From Methylophilus sp. QUAN (GTDB lineage Bacteria; Pseudomonadota; Gammaproteobacteria; Burkholderiales; Methylophilaceae), in assembly GCF_015354445.1 (NCBI RefSeq), contig NZ_JADKYT010000001.1, positions 806,001 to 870,000 of the forward strand: a stretch of 64,000 bases of DNA. The letters are read 5' to 3'. Under the pieces are notes generated by a model, which did not search any database, was not told the origin of the DNA, and saw only the letters and a list, made by a program, of their open reading frames with translations. Shown here piece by piece: positions 9,274 to 17,501 of the stretch; position 1 is the first letter of the stretch, and the number at the start of each line of letters is the position of its first letter. The position numbers and the translations under genes are program-made.

Positions 9274-10041
9274 TTAGATCTTGATGCCTTTGTGCAGCGC
9301 CACCACGCCAGCGGTCAGGTTGTAATAATCCACTTTGCCAAATCCGGCGTCGTACATCATTTGCTTGAGGGTTTCCTGGTCAGGGTGCATGCGTATGCTT
9401 TCTGCCAGGTAGCGGTAACTGGGCTCGTCGTTGGCAATCCATTTACCAAACTTGGGCAGCAATTTAAATGAATAGGTGTCGTAGAGTTTTTCCAGTGGTT
9501 GCCACACTTTTGAAAACTCCAGTACCAGCAGGCGACCACCTGGTTTGAGCACCCGTTGCATTTCACGCAAGGCAACATCTTTATGTGTCATGTTGCGCAA
9601 GCCAAAGGCAACGATGACACAGTTAAATGTTTCGTCGGCAAATGGCAGTACTTCTGCATTGCACTGCGTAGCCGGAATGCTCAGCCCTGCATCTATCATG
9701 CGATCGCGGCCGACACCCAGCATGGAGGCATTGATGTCGGTCAAAATCACCGTGCCCGGGTTGACGGCAGATTGCGTGCCCACTTTTTTGGCAAACAGGC
9801 GTGACAAGTCACCGCTGCCACCAGCAATATCCAGCACTTTGTCACCCTGGCCCACGCCGCTAACATCGACCGCAAAGCGCTTCCACAAACGGTGCATGCC
9901 TGCCGACATCACATCGTTCATGATGTCGTATTTTTGCGCGACCGAATGAAACACCTCACCGACTTTTTTCTGCTTGTCAGCTTCGGCCACGGTATCAAAG
10001 CCAAAGTGGGTGGTTTTTTGCGGATCAGTGTTTTGCTGCAT
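9274..10041 (-). CDS. ubiE: Demethylmenaquinone/ubiquinone C-methyltransferase
   Basis: UbiE carries out the SAM-dependent C-methylation step of ubiquinone (and, where present, menaquinone) synthesis. The 255-residue product begins with THFGFDTV followed by the family motif [21 protein letters not shown]. It has the SAM-binding loop [14 protein letters not shown] and the downstream GLRNMT segment. Its first codons overlap the end of the DUF971 gene by 17 nt, suggesting translational coupling. Confidence 0.97.
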   Translation of the reverse strand: MQQNTDPQKTTHFGFDTVAEADKQKKVGEVFHSVAQKYDIMNDVMSAGMHRLWKRFAVDVSGVGQGDKVLDIAGGSGDLSRLFAKKVGTQSAVNPGTVILTDINASMLGVGRDRMIDAGLSIPATQCNAEVLPFADETFNCVIVAFGLRNMTHKDVALREMQRVLKPGGRLLVLEFSKVWQPLEKLYDTYSFKLLPKFGKWIANDEPSYRYLAESIRMHPDQETLKQMMYDAGFGKVDYYNLTAGVVALHKGIKI

Positions 10042-10420
10042 GTGTGGGTTCCTTGCGGGTATGGCCAGCCATGGATAGTTTAGTCACATAGTCTTGCCAC
10101 AGGCTTTCATAATGTTGTGCCAGATAATAGAGATAATCCCATGAATACAGGCCGGTATTATGACCATCGTCAAAGATCAGTTTGATGGCGTATCTGCCAA
10201 CCGGTTCAATATCGCTAATATTGACGTTTTCTTTGTCCAGTTGCAGCACCTCCTGCCCGGCGCCATGGCCGCGTACTTCGGCCGAGGGAGAATACACACG
10301 CAAAAATTCGCAAGACAGCATGCACTCGGTATGGTTGTCGAAGTGTATTTCAAGCAGGTGTGAGGCCTGATGCAGTTGTATCAGGGTCGGGGTCGGACAA
10401 TCAGGATGTAGACCGCTCAT
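10025..10420 (-). CDS. DUF971 (gamma-butyrobetaine hydroxylase-like N-terminal) protein
   Basis: The 131-residue protein shows the DUF971 signature: [18 protein letters not shown], the [14 protein letters not shown] stretch, and [22 protein letters not shown] near the C-terminus. Such domains occur as stand-alone small proteins beside ubiE in Betaproteobacteria; their precise role is not established. It is the first gene of the DUF971-ubiE-ubiJ-ubiB operon and overlaps ubiE by 17 nt. Confidence 0.9.
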   Translation of the reverse strand: MSGLHPDCPTPTLIQLHQASHLLEIHFDNHTECMLSCEFLRVYSPSAEVRGHGAGQEVLQLDKENVNISDIEPVGRYAIKLIFDDGHNTGLYSWDYLYYLAQHYESLWQDYVTKLSMAGHTRKEPTHAAKH

Positions 10421-10654
10421 AAGATTGAAGAAAGTGGTGGATTGGGTCGTTAACTTTAATTATGCGCATGATAGCAGATGCATGATTGCCGCGCATGGAT
10501 AGTCTTTGTTGTATCTTATGGTTGATAATTCATTTTATTTGTGAATTAATAGCTATACCTACATGATTTATTTGAACTTTTATTATTTCATGATAGATTA
10601 CTAAAAAAACAAACCATCATGAATAGGTTACCTAACAATTCTTAAGCAGGTCCT

Positions 10655-12610
10655 ATGGAAAATAACAGACTGGCACAACAATTTGATTTGTACACGCGAT
10701 GGCGTCAATCGATTGCTGATGTTTTGGGGGAGTATCGGCGCTGGTTGGCCGATAAACAGCTCAGCGATGTGCAAATAGAAGAGCGGATACAGCAGCAACT
10801 AAACCGTTTGCGTGAGGACAAGTTAAATGTCGCATTTGTCGCCGAATTTTCGCGCGGCAAATCCGAGTTGATTAATGCGATTTTCTTCTCCGGTTACGGT
10901 CACCGTTTGCTGCCATCCGGCGCAGGACGCACCACCATGTGCCCCACCGAATTGCGTTATGACACTGGCAAGCCGGTCAGTTTGTCATTGTTGCCGATTG
11001 AAACCAACAGCCACCAGATTTCCATTAGTGAATACCGCCGTATGCCACAAGCCTGGTCTGCGGTCGAATTTGATGCACATTCCCGCGAAAGCATGGTTGA
11101 GGCCTTTAAAGAGGTCAGCCGTACCCGCCGCGTGACTGTCGATGAAGCGCAATCCCTGGGACTATATAACCCTGACCAGCCCGATGATGCCATGCTGATT
11201 GGTAACGATGGCCTGCTTGAAATTCCCTGCTGGCGTTATGCCGTGATCAATTTCCCGCACCCCTTGCTCAAGCAAGGCCTGGTGATTCTGGATACGCCAG
11301 GATTGAATGCGATAGGTGCCGAGCCCGAGCTCACCATGAGCATGCTGCCGAATGCGCATGCGGTGCTGTTTATTTTAGGCGCCGATACTGGCGTGACTAA
11401 ATCTGAAATGGAAGTCTGGCGCCGTTATATCAGTGGTGCGCGCTGGAAGCAAAAAGGCCGTATGGCCGTGCTCAACAAGATTGATGGTTTGTGGGATCCG
11501 CTGAAAACTGATGATGAAGTGGAAACAGAACTTTATCGCCAGCTGCAAAACACGGCCGAGTTATTAGGTTTGCCGCGCGACCAGATTTTACCGACTTCGG
11601 CACAAAAAGGCTTGTTGGCCAAAGTGAAGGGCGACCAGCAGTTGTTGCTCAAAAGCCGTTTGCTGCAACTGGAAAGAAACCTGTCTGATGAGCTGATCCC
11701 TGCCAAGCAGGAGATTGTGCGCGAGAGCATACAGGGTGAAATTGAAGACATGGTGCATCAGACGCGCATCACGTTGGAAACGCGTTTGCAAAGTGTGCTC
11801 GATCAAGCCGATGAATTACGGTGTTTGCAGGGCAAGAACGAAGATGTGATTGCGCAGATGATGCGCAAGGTCAAGCAAGACAAGGTTAATTTCGAAGTCG
11901 GTTTGCAGCGTTACCAAGCCTTGCGTAGCGTATTTTCAGTGCAGTCCAATCAGGTATTCCATCATCTGGGCATGCCTGCGCTCAAAAACAAAGTACGCGA
12001 AACGCGCGATACCATGATGAAAGCGGCGTTTACCAAAACCATGCGGCAAGCCATGGATGATTTTTTCAGTGAGCTCAAGCGCCGCATGATGGATGCCGAT
12101 GTGCATGTGCATGAAATCAAGAAAATGATGGAAGCCATGTATGAGAAGTTTTCCAAAGAGCACGGTTTGATACAAAAAGCGCCACCGCCATTTTCTACCT
12201 CACGCTATTTAAAAGCGCTCAATAAACTGGAAGCCATTTACCGTGACCAGTTCAACACCACCTTCAACATGATTGCCCACGAAAAACTGACGCTAACCAG
12301 CAAGTTTTTCGAAACGCTGGCCAGTCATGTGATTCTCGAATATGAAGCGGCCAACCGCGATACCGAAAGCTGGCTCAAAGCCGTGATCGCGCCGATGGAA
12401 AGCCAGATGCGTGAACACCATGTGCAACTCAAGCGCCGTGTGGAAAGCATCAAGCGCATTTACCAGGCGACTGATACCCTGGAAGAGCGTATTGCCGATT
12501 TAGAGCAGGTAGAGTTGTCGATACGCCAGCAACTGGCAGAGCTGGATCAGCTCAATAGTAAGGCCATGTTTGCCTTGGCGCACGAAGAAGTGATTGTGCA
12601 AGCAGCCTAA
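10655..12610 (+). CDS. Dynamin-like GTPase
   Basis: The 651-residue protein is a large bacterial dynamin-family GTPase. The P-loop is AEFSRGKS (residues 63-70; the last part, RGKS, is the usual dynamin form). Further on are a conserved Thr region (GRTTMCPTEL), the G3 motif DTPGLN and the G4-like LNKID. The C-terminal half is long, charged and predicted helical with coiled-coil character, as in dynamin stalks. Bacterial members are linked to membrane remodelling or repair and sometimes to phage tolerance. Here it is solitary, without the tandem partner often seen. It is preceded by a 230-bp AT-rich promoter region and followed by a strong terminator. Confidence 0.85.
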   Translation: MENNRLAQQFDLYTRWRQSIADVLGEYRRWLADKQLSDVQIEERIQQQLNRLREDKLNVAFVAEFSRGKSELINAIFFSGYGHRLLPSGAGRTTMCPTELRYDTGKPVSLSLLPIETNSHQISISEYRRMPQAWSAVEFDAHSRESMVEAFKEVSRTRRVTVDEAQSLGLYNPDQPDDAMLIGNDGLLEIPCWRYAVINFPHPLLKQGLVILDTPGLNAIGAEPELTMSMLPNAHAVLFILGADTGVTKSEMEVWRRYISGARWKQKGRMAVLNKIDGLWDPLKTDDEVETELYRQLQNTAELLGLPRDQILPTSAQKGLLAKVKGDQQLLLKSRLLQLERNLSDELIPAKQEIVRESIQGEIEDMVHQTRITLETRLQSVLDQADELRCLQGKNEDVIAQMMRKVKQDKVNFEVGLQRYQALRSVFSVQSNQVFHHLGMPALKNKVRETRDTMMKAAFTKTMRQAMDDFFSELKRRMMDADVHVHEIKKMMEAMYEKFSKEHGLIQKAPPPFSTSRYLKALNKLEAIYRDQFNTTFNMIAHEKLTLTSKFFETLASHVILEYEAANRDTESWLKAVIAPMESQMREHHVQLKRRVESIKRIYQATDTLEERIADLEQVELSIRQQLAELDQLNSKAMFALAHEEVIVQAA

Positions 12611-12627
12611 AAATAACTGCCATGAAA

Positions 12628-12659
12628 ACAAAAACGGGAGCCTAGGCTCCCGTTTTTGT
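12628..12659. terminator. Perfect bidirectional terminator between dynamin gene and rpoH
   Basis: This is a 32-nt perfect palindrome: arm ACAAAAACGGGAG at 12628-12640, centre CCTAGG, and the matching arm to 12659. T-runs lie on both strands. It sits between the convergent dynamin-like gene and rpoH and touches the rpoH stop codon. Confidence 0.92.
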
Positions 12660-13513
12660 TATTTGCTTTCCAGCATATAGGTTTTGATTTTCTGCATCGC
12701 CTTCTGCTCAATCTGGCGAATACGTTCTGCTGACACATTAAACTCAGCAGCCAGTTCATGCAGCGTGGAGGCATTACCCTCCGTCAACCAGCGCGCTTGC
12801 AGCACACGGCGGCTGCGCTCATCCAGTTGTTGTAAGGCCATGCTCAAGCCTTCGGTTTGCAAATGCTCGTCTTGCAGGTTTTCCAGCAAAGTAGATGGCT
12901 CAGGGCCTTCATCTTCCAAAAACGCAATCGGGCTGTACACTTCTTCGCCATCGTCATCTACTTGCGCGTCCAGAGAAATTTCCTGACCGTTCAGGCGGTA
13001 TTCCATCTCGGTCACTTCTTCTGGTTTCACGTTCAGCTCGGTGGCGATACGGTGCACATCATCCTGGCTCAGTGTTTCAAAGCCTTGTTTCATGCTACGC
13101 AAGTTAAAAAACAGCTTGCGTTGTGCTTTAGTGGTCGCGGTTTTCACCAGGCGCCAGTTACGCACGATGTATTCGTGAATCTCGGCCTTAATCCAGTGCA
13201 TGGCAAATGAGACCAGGCGCACGCCACGGTCAGGGTCAAAGCGTTTCACCGCTTTCATCAAGCCAATATTGCCTTCCTGAATCAGGTCGGACTGTGGCAA
13301 ACCATAACCGCTGTAGCCACGGGCAATGCTCGCGACCAAACGCAGATGCGACACAATCAGTGCGCGCGCAGCTTCCAGGTCACCACTTTTTTTCAACTCA
13401 GTCGCATAGCTGTATTCTTCTTCAGCCGTGAGCACTGGAAACTGCTTGATGGTGCGCAGATATTGATCCAGGCTGTCAGCCGAGGAAACGACAGGTAAAG
13501 TTAACGCGTTGAT
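12659..13513 (-). CDS. rpoH: RNA polymerase heat-shock sigma factor (sigma-32)
   Basis: RpoH directs RNA polymerase to heat-shock promoters. The product has the RpoH-typical region 2 (GLPQSDLIQEGNIGLMKAVKRF, then VRLVSFAMHWIKAEIHEYI), the RpoH box QRKLFFNLR, and a region 4 helix-turn-helix ending RIRQIEQKA. The first ATG/GTG/TTG codon in frame is GTG at 13435, which gives only 258 residues and removes the start of region 1.2. The frame stays open upstream, encoding INALTLPVVSSADSLDQYLR. With an AUC start at 13513 the product is 284 residues, the usual RpoH length, and AAGGAG lies 6 nt upstream. I therefore favour the AUC start. A CIRCE operator lies just upstream. Confidence 0.95.
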   Translation of the reverse strand: MNALTLPVVSSADSLDQYLRTIKQFPVLTAEEEYSYATELKKSGDLEAARALIVSHLRLVASIARGYSGYGLPQSDLIQEGNIGLMKAVKRFDPDRGVRLVSFAMHWIKAEIHEYIVRNWRLVKTATTKAQRKLFFNLRSMKQGFETLSQDDVHRIATELNVKPEEVTEMEYRLNGQEISLDAQVDDDGEEVYSPIAFLEDEGPEPSTLLENLQDEHLQTEGLSMALQQLDERSRRVLQARWLTEGNASTLHELAAEFNVSAERIRQIEQKAMQKIKTYMLESK

Positions 13514-13525
13514 AATAAACTCCTT
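13511..13525 (-). promoter_or_regulatory. Shine-Dalgarno and inferred AUC start of rpoH
   Basis: Read on the minus strand the sequence is AAGGAG-TTTATT-ATC. The perfect Shine-Dalgarno core is 6 nt from an ATC codon and 3 nt from the preceding ATT. No ATG, GTG or TTG occurs in this frame between the upstream stop (13541-13543) and GTG at 13435. The site implies initiation at a rare start codon. Confidence 0.65.
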
Positions 13526-13551
13526 ATTGAAAGAAGATGTTTAAAATGATT

Positions 13552-13578
13552 TTAGCACTCAAAGCTTGAGAGTGCTAG
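13552..13578 (-). promoter_or_regulatory. CIRCE element (HrcA operator) upstream of rpoH
   Basis: TTAGCACTC at 13552-13560, a 9-nt spacer, and GAGTGCTAG at 13570-13578 match the CIRCE consensus TTAGCACTC-N9-GAGTGCTAA at 17 of 18 arm positions, with exact spacing. CIRCE is bound by the heat-shock repressor HrcA. Its centre lies about 50 nt upstream of the inferred rpoH start, where it could block a promoter. This predicts that rpoH is repressed by HrcA. hrcA itself is not in the window. Confidence 0.9.
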
Positions 13579-13814
13579 CCTATTTAAAAGTTCCACGCTG
13601 GATACCTGCTTTTCGGAAATAGAGTTTGGATATGAATTTTATGAAGTCGTGTTTTCTTATGGATATTACTGTAAAAACAATCAAGCTTTTATTGAGACAA
13701 TAAAATTTATCAGGCCTATTCTTGGCTAACTGATTTTGCTTATTGTTATAAGCCTGACAGAATCATGAAGATCACAATAATGCTGTTTGGGCCTACCTCG
13801 GATAATTGAATATT
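13579..13814. other. AT-rich intergenic stretch at left edge of the two-gene island
   Basis: No gene is supported between the CIRCE element and the first island gene. Composition shifts from the mixed core composition to clearly AT-rich here. I saw no tRNA, integrase or obvious repeat that would mark an insertion site. Promoters for rpoH (minus) and the island (plus) are expected here, but no convincing -35/-10 pair was assigned. Confidence 0.6.
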
Positions 13815-14861
13815 ATGAGTGCACTACCTCTATTTCAAAGTGTTGTACCTTTAGAAAGGCAACATCCTATATATAGACGGCTTCTTGGAAATGCTTATGA
13901 AGCAGAAAGATTGGTTCTATTAAATTGGTCAGATGGGTTTGTGGACAGGGATGGAAAATTTTGTCATGAGTTTCAGATAAGTTTCGAGTCATGTTTTTGG
14001 GAGTTATATATTCATGCCTGTCTAAAAGAGTTAGGGGCCAATTTAGATTTCTCTCATCATGCTCCGGACTTTGTTGTAACTGGTAGAAATAGACTGTGTA
14101 TTGAAGCCACAATTGCTGCTCCACCGAAAGGTGAACAGGGGCCAGTTGGTTTTTCTATGAGAAATTTACCTGAAGACTTCAACAGTTTTAATAGGGAATC
14201 CACCATACGTATCTGCAACAGCTTTACCTCTAAAGTAAAAAAATTACGAGAAAGTTACTCAAACTTAGCACATTGCAAAGAGCAACCTTTCGTAATAGCT
14301 ATCGCGCCATTTGATAGGCCGTTTTCTCATTTTTCAGGAATGCGGCCAATTATCAGTGCTTTGTATGGGCTATATTATGATGAAGAGCAAACGTTGGAAA
14401 CTAATGCGGAAAACATAGTTAGTTACAATGTGGAGAGTGTGAGTAAGACTGAACAGGTGGATTTGCCGCTTGGATTTTTTTGTACGCCTGAATATGCGGA
14501 TGTTAGTGCGATGATATACAGTGAAGTAGCCACTTGGGGCAAGATTAGGGCGATGGCAGACAATCCCAATGCTTTAACAGTATATAAAACGTTACACCCT
14601 AACCCGAATGGAATAATGCCTACCGTTAAGGTAAGAAGAAAACAGGAGTACCAAGAGGACTTACTTGATGGTTTCTGCGTGTTCCATAATCCATTTGCTA
14701 AAAATAAATTATCACCAGATTTTTTTAATCATAATCGATTAGCCCAGGCATACATAAGACCGGATGGAGAGCTACATTTCGATCATCCAAAAGATTTTTT
14801 ATTATGCCGAATGCTTCAAACCGTTGCCGTGCGAAAAAGTGATGATCCTAAAGAAATTTAG
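13815..14861 (+). CDS. Uncharacterised protein with PD-(D/E)XK-like core
   Basis: This is a 348-residue hypothetical protein with no signal peptide or membrane segment. Residues ~55-100 read SFESCFWELYIHACL...ELG...HHAPDFVV...LCIEAT. That is the helix-Glu / PD / E-x-T layout of a divergent PD-(D/E)XK nuclease-like fold; the usual Lys of ExK is Thr. I recall similar FELYLHALL...PDFLV...EAT segments in other hypothetical proteins, but no search was run. Codon use is much more AT-rich than in the neighbours, pointing to transfer. ATG 13815 is preferred to an in-frame TTG at 13806; no strong Shine-Dalgarno is visible. The HNH gene follows after 86 nt on the same strand. Nuclease activity is inference. 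Confidence 0.6.
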   Translation: MSALPLFQSVVPLERQHPIYRRLLGNAYEAERLVLLNWSDGFVDRDGKFCHEFQISFESCFWELYIHACLKELGANLDFSHHAPDFVVTGRNRLCIEATIAAPPKGEQGPVGFSMRNLPEDFNSFNRESTIRICNSFTSKVKKLRESYSNLAHCKEQPFVIAIAPFDRPFSHFSGMRPIISALYGLYYDEEQTLETNAENIVSYNVESVSKTEQVDLPLGFFCTPEYADVSAMIYSEVATWGKIRAMADNPNALTVYKTLHPNPNGIMPTVKVRRKQEYQEDLLDGFCVFHNPFAKNKLSPDFFNHNRLAQAYIRPDGELHFDHPKDFLLCRMLQTVAVRKSDDPKEI

Positions 14862-14947
14862 GTATTCCAAAGAGGTACTCAATTATTTTAAGATTTAAGT
14901 AGGAATTAAATTCATCGTAGATTGTTTTGAAAGTTTAAGGGTAATCT

Positions 14948-16498
14948 GTGGCAAGACATGACTTCAAAAAACCTATAGTTAAGCTGCTTTGTTCTAGAGT
15001 AGCAGGTAGATGCTCTAATCCAGATTGTAGGGTACAAACAGTGGGCCCCTCAAGTAACGGAAAGACAAACATAATTGGTGTTGCAGCGCACATAACTGCT
15101 GCCTCCGTTGGTGGGCCTCGATATGATGAGTCGCTCACTTTGGAACAACGAATTGCTATTGAGAATGGAATTTGGCTCTGTGCAAATTGTGCTGGTCGAA
15201 TTGATAGGGATGTGGAGTTTTATACTGTCAGCTTGCTCAATGAGTGGAAAGTTGCCGCCGAACAAATGGCTCATGCAGAGCAGGGGATGAAAATTCCCGA
15301 CCAGAAATTTATTGATAGCTCCCTTAAAACTGCATTCACGGGAATGCCGATGGACTTCCACCCACAAGCTATTTCACGCATCCATGATGCAAGTGTAAAT
15401 GCACTTCAAGCCCTAGACCCCAGATTCTCCATTGAGTCAACTTACATAAATGGCTTAACAACTTATTCATTTGAAGCAAAAGAAAATGTTTCACTATCAA
15501 TGCATATTGAGTCCAAACAGCCAGAGCACTATGGATTAGCATTTCAAAAGTTTGTGGAAGAGGGAAAGGACTTCACTGTCAGCGCAAACTCTGTCTTGAT
15601 AGATGGCTCAGATTTATTAAAAAAATTATTCGAGCAAAATGGAGGGGAGTTATCTTTAGTATCTCCAAAGATAAAAGTACTTCAAAAAACATGGCTGATG
15701 AATGCCGAAACCAACGAGAAACTTGCTTTTGACGATGTTCATGGTGAAGTTTCACTAGGGACTAAAGCGTTGACTTTCGAAGGGCATGCCTGCGAAGGGA
15801 TACTTAACTTTAAATTCCAAATATTCAATCCAGAGCTAGAAATGGAGTCCAAGTTTTCGCTTAGCTTGAACTATGAAAAATGGGAAAACACGGAAATTAA
15901 TAGTCTGCCTTATTTTGAGAAATTACATTCTCTTTTCACAAGAATGAATGAAGGGTGGAAATTTTTTACTTCTCTGGAAAGACAAGGGGAGCTGATAGCA
16001 CAGTCAGTTGGGCAGGATTTGGGTAAGCATGAATTCGTATATTTGACTAGAAACTTTCTTGACTATACCAGTTATTGCAGAACAGTCGCATCTAAGATGA
16101 AAATGGAGGTTAAATATGAGCGATCAGTTTCTTTCACTAAAGAAGAAATCCTTAAATTAAAGGATGCCTCTGACATTTTCCTAGGAAATGGAGAATTTAA
16201 CAAAGATCAGATACTCACCAACGTAACTTGTCAGTTAACTGTAGACGATAGCGACAACCATTTAATAATACTGAACAACACCGACAAGCCAACTGCAATT
16301 CAAACTGTTCAGGATATACCTGAGGTTATGAGGTTGTTTGGTAAGGAAGTGGTCTTGCCACTTATGAAAGTGACATTTCTTAATATATTGCCAAAATATG
16401 ATGTAGATTTAACTAAAGTCCGGCCGGGAGACATCATTGATGTTGAGTGGGTACCTCAGGATTACTTCTCTTGTATTTATGAATATGTAATGGAATAA
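14948..16498 (+). CDS. HNH-type nuclease domain fused to a large unknown domain
   Basis: The 516-residue protein starts with an HNH/His-Me-finger-like module (about 1-105). It has a Cys pair RCSNPDC, the AHITAASVGGPRYD segment carrying the presumed catalytic His, LTLEQR, NGIWLCANCAGRIDRD with the second Cys pair, and a closing LLNEWK helix. The remaining ~400 residues are acidic/aromatic, predicted mixed alpha-beta, and unrecognised. No membrane segment is seen. The GTG start is supported by AAGGG 7 nt upstream. AT-rich codon use matches the gene before it and differs from the core genes on both sides. N-terminal HNH plus a long sensor-like C-terminus is a layout common in anti-phage and restriction effectors, but the function here is unproven. 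Confidence 0.7.
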   Translation: MARHDFKKPIVKLLCSRVAGRCSNPDCRVQTVGPSSNGKTNIIGVAAHITAASVGGPRYDESLTLEQRIAIENGIWLCANCAGRIDRDVEFYTVSLLNEWKVAAEQMAHAEQGMKIPDQKFIDSSLKTAFTGMPMDFHPQAISRIHDASVNALQALDPRFSIESTYINGLTTYSFEAKENVSLSMHIESKQPEHYGLAFQKFVEEGKDFTVSANSVLIDGSDLLKKLFEQNGGELSLVSPKIKVLQKTWLMNAETNEKLAFDDVHGEVSLGTKALTFEGHACEGILNFKFQIFNPELEMESKFSLSLNYEKWENTEINSLPYFEKLHSLFTRMNEGWKFFTSLERQGELIAQSVGQDLGKHEFVYLTRNFLDYTSYCRTVASKMKMEVKYERSVSFTKEEILKLKDASDIFLGNGEFNKDQILTNVTCQLTVDDSDNHLIILNNTDKPTAIQTVQDIPEVMRLFGKEVVLPLMKVTFLNILPKYDVDLTKVRPGDIIDVEWVPQDYFSCIYEYVME

Positions 16499-16681
16499 AA
16501 AACTAAAATATTCTTATCTTAATTTTAATTAGTGTTCTTTGATTGCCGTGCCCGTTTTCGGTTACTAACTTTATGTCGAGAAATAGGTCAATTTGGTCAT
16601 ATTGTTGCAGCTAGGTACTAGCTTGCCGTGCATCATGAAGGGAGGGGGGCTCCTCCTCCTCAAGATTGAGCTTACCTACAA

Positions 16682-17338
16682 TTAGCTCGCTGGATACATT
16701 GTTTCTGCTGTCCACTGACCAGCAGGTTGCGCATGCAATGTCCAGAATTGCTCGGCAACATCGTGAGACTCTTTTGAGCCTGGGTTCACAAAGGTGGCCA
16801 CGGTGACAGTGGCAACATGGATATTTTGTTGTTTGAGGTGTTCAAACAGCCCCAGAGTCAACGCGCGAATGCCTGCTTTGCCGATACTCAGCGAGAGATA
16901 ATCTGGGCTTGGATACAAAGCAAACCCGCCGCCTGTGAGCAGGATAGAACCTGATTTGGCTTCGGTCATTAACGGTACCACTGCTTTAACCGCCGATAAG
17001 GCACCGCCAATATTAACTGCCAGATCACTGTTAAACGTGTCGTTGGCTTGACTGGCGATAGTGGCCTGACGGAGATTCGCCGCGTTGTAGTGCAGGACAT
17101 CAATGTTACCTTCCTGATTTTTAACGGCAGTAATGAGCGCGGCTACCTGGCTTGCATCAGACGCATCCACCACCTTGGCCTCGGCTTGATAACCTTTGCT
17201 ATTCAATTCGGCGACTAATTTGCCAGTGTTTTCGGCGTTGCGGCTCGCCAGAATGATTTTGAACCCTTCTTTGGCAAAGCGCTCTGCTGTGGCGACGCCC
17301 ATGCCTGGGCCGGAACCAATACCTAAAAATACTTTCAT
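16682..17338 (-). CDS. Atypical short-chain dehydrogenase/reductase-like protein
   Basis: The 218-residue Rossmann-fold protein starts MKVFLGIGSGPGMG, a glycine-rich NAD(P)-binding loop, and continues with a helix and ILASRN. The segment equivalent to the catalytic YxxxK reads LSIGK, so the usual Tyr is replaced by Leu while Lys remains; a Tyr lies nearby in SPDYLS. Classical SDR catalysis is therefore doubtful. ATG 17338 is chosen because GAGGAG lies 7 nt upstream; an earlier in-frame ATG at 17365 lacks such a site. It is divergent from a LysR regulator, its probable controller. Confidence 0.8.
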   Translation of the reverse strand: MKVFLGIGSGPGMGVATAERFAKEGFKIILASRNAENTGKLVAELNSKGYQAEAKVVDASDASQVAALITAVKNQEGNIDVLHYNAANLRQATIASQANDTFNSDLAVNIGGALSAVKAVVPLMTEAKSGSILLTGGGFALYPSPDYLSLSIGKAGIRALTLGLFEHLKQQNIHVATVTVATFVNPGSKESHDVAEQFWTLHAQPAGQWTAETMYPAS

Positions 17339-17501
17339 GTGAAATCTCCTCTTCAATAATGACATTCAATGTTTGCCTATCAACATGGCATAGAAGCGCT
17401 TTTGAATAGGCAGTGCTTTACTGCATGAACGCTATTCTGATGATTGCAATCACTTTGATAAATAGCATAATATTAAAAATATTATTTACTGAGAGTGATG
17501 A

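Noticed and set aside
12659-13435. rpoH starting at GTG 13435
   Set aside because: It gives a truncated 258-residue sigma factor missing the start of region 1.2, has no Shine-Dalgarno sequence nearby, and leaves an RpoH-like open upstream segment unexplained.
16625-16665. GGGAGGGGGGCTCCTCCTCC stretch as a terminator of the island
   Set aside because: Pairing is purine/pyrimidine low complexity, with several alternative registers and no T-run; not convincing as a terminator.
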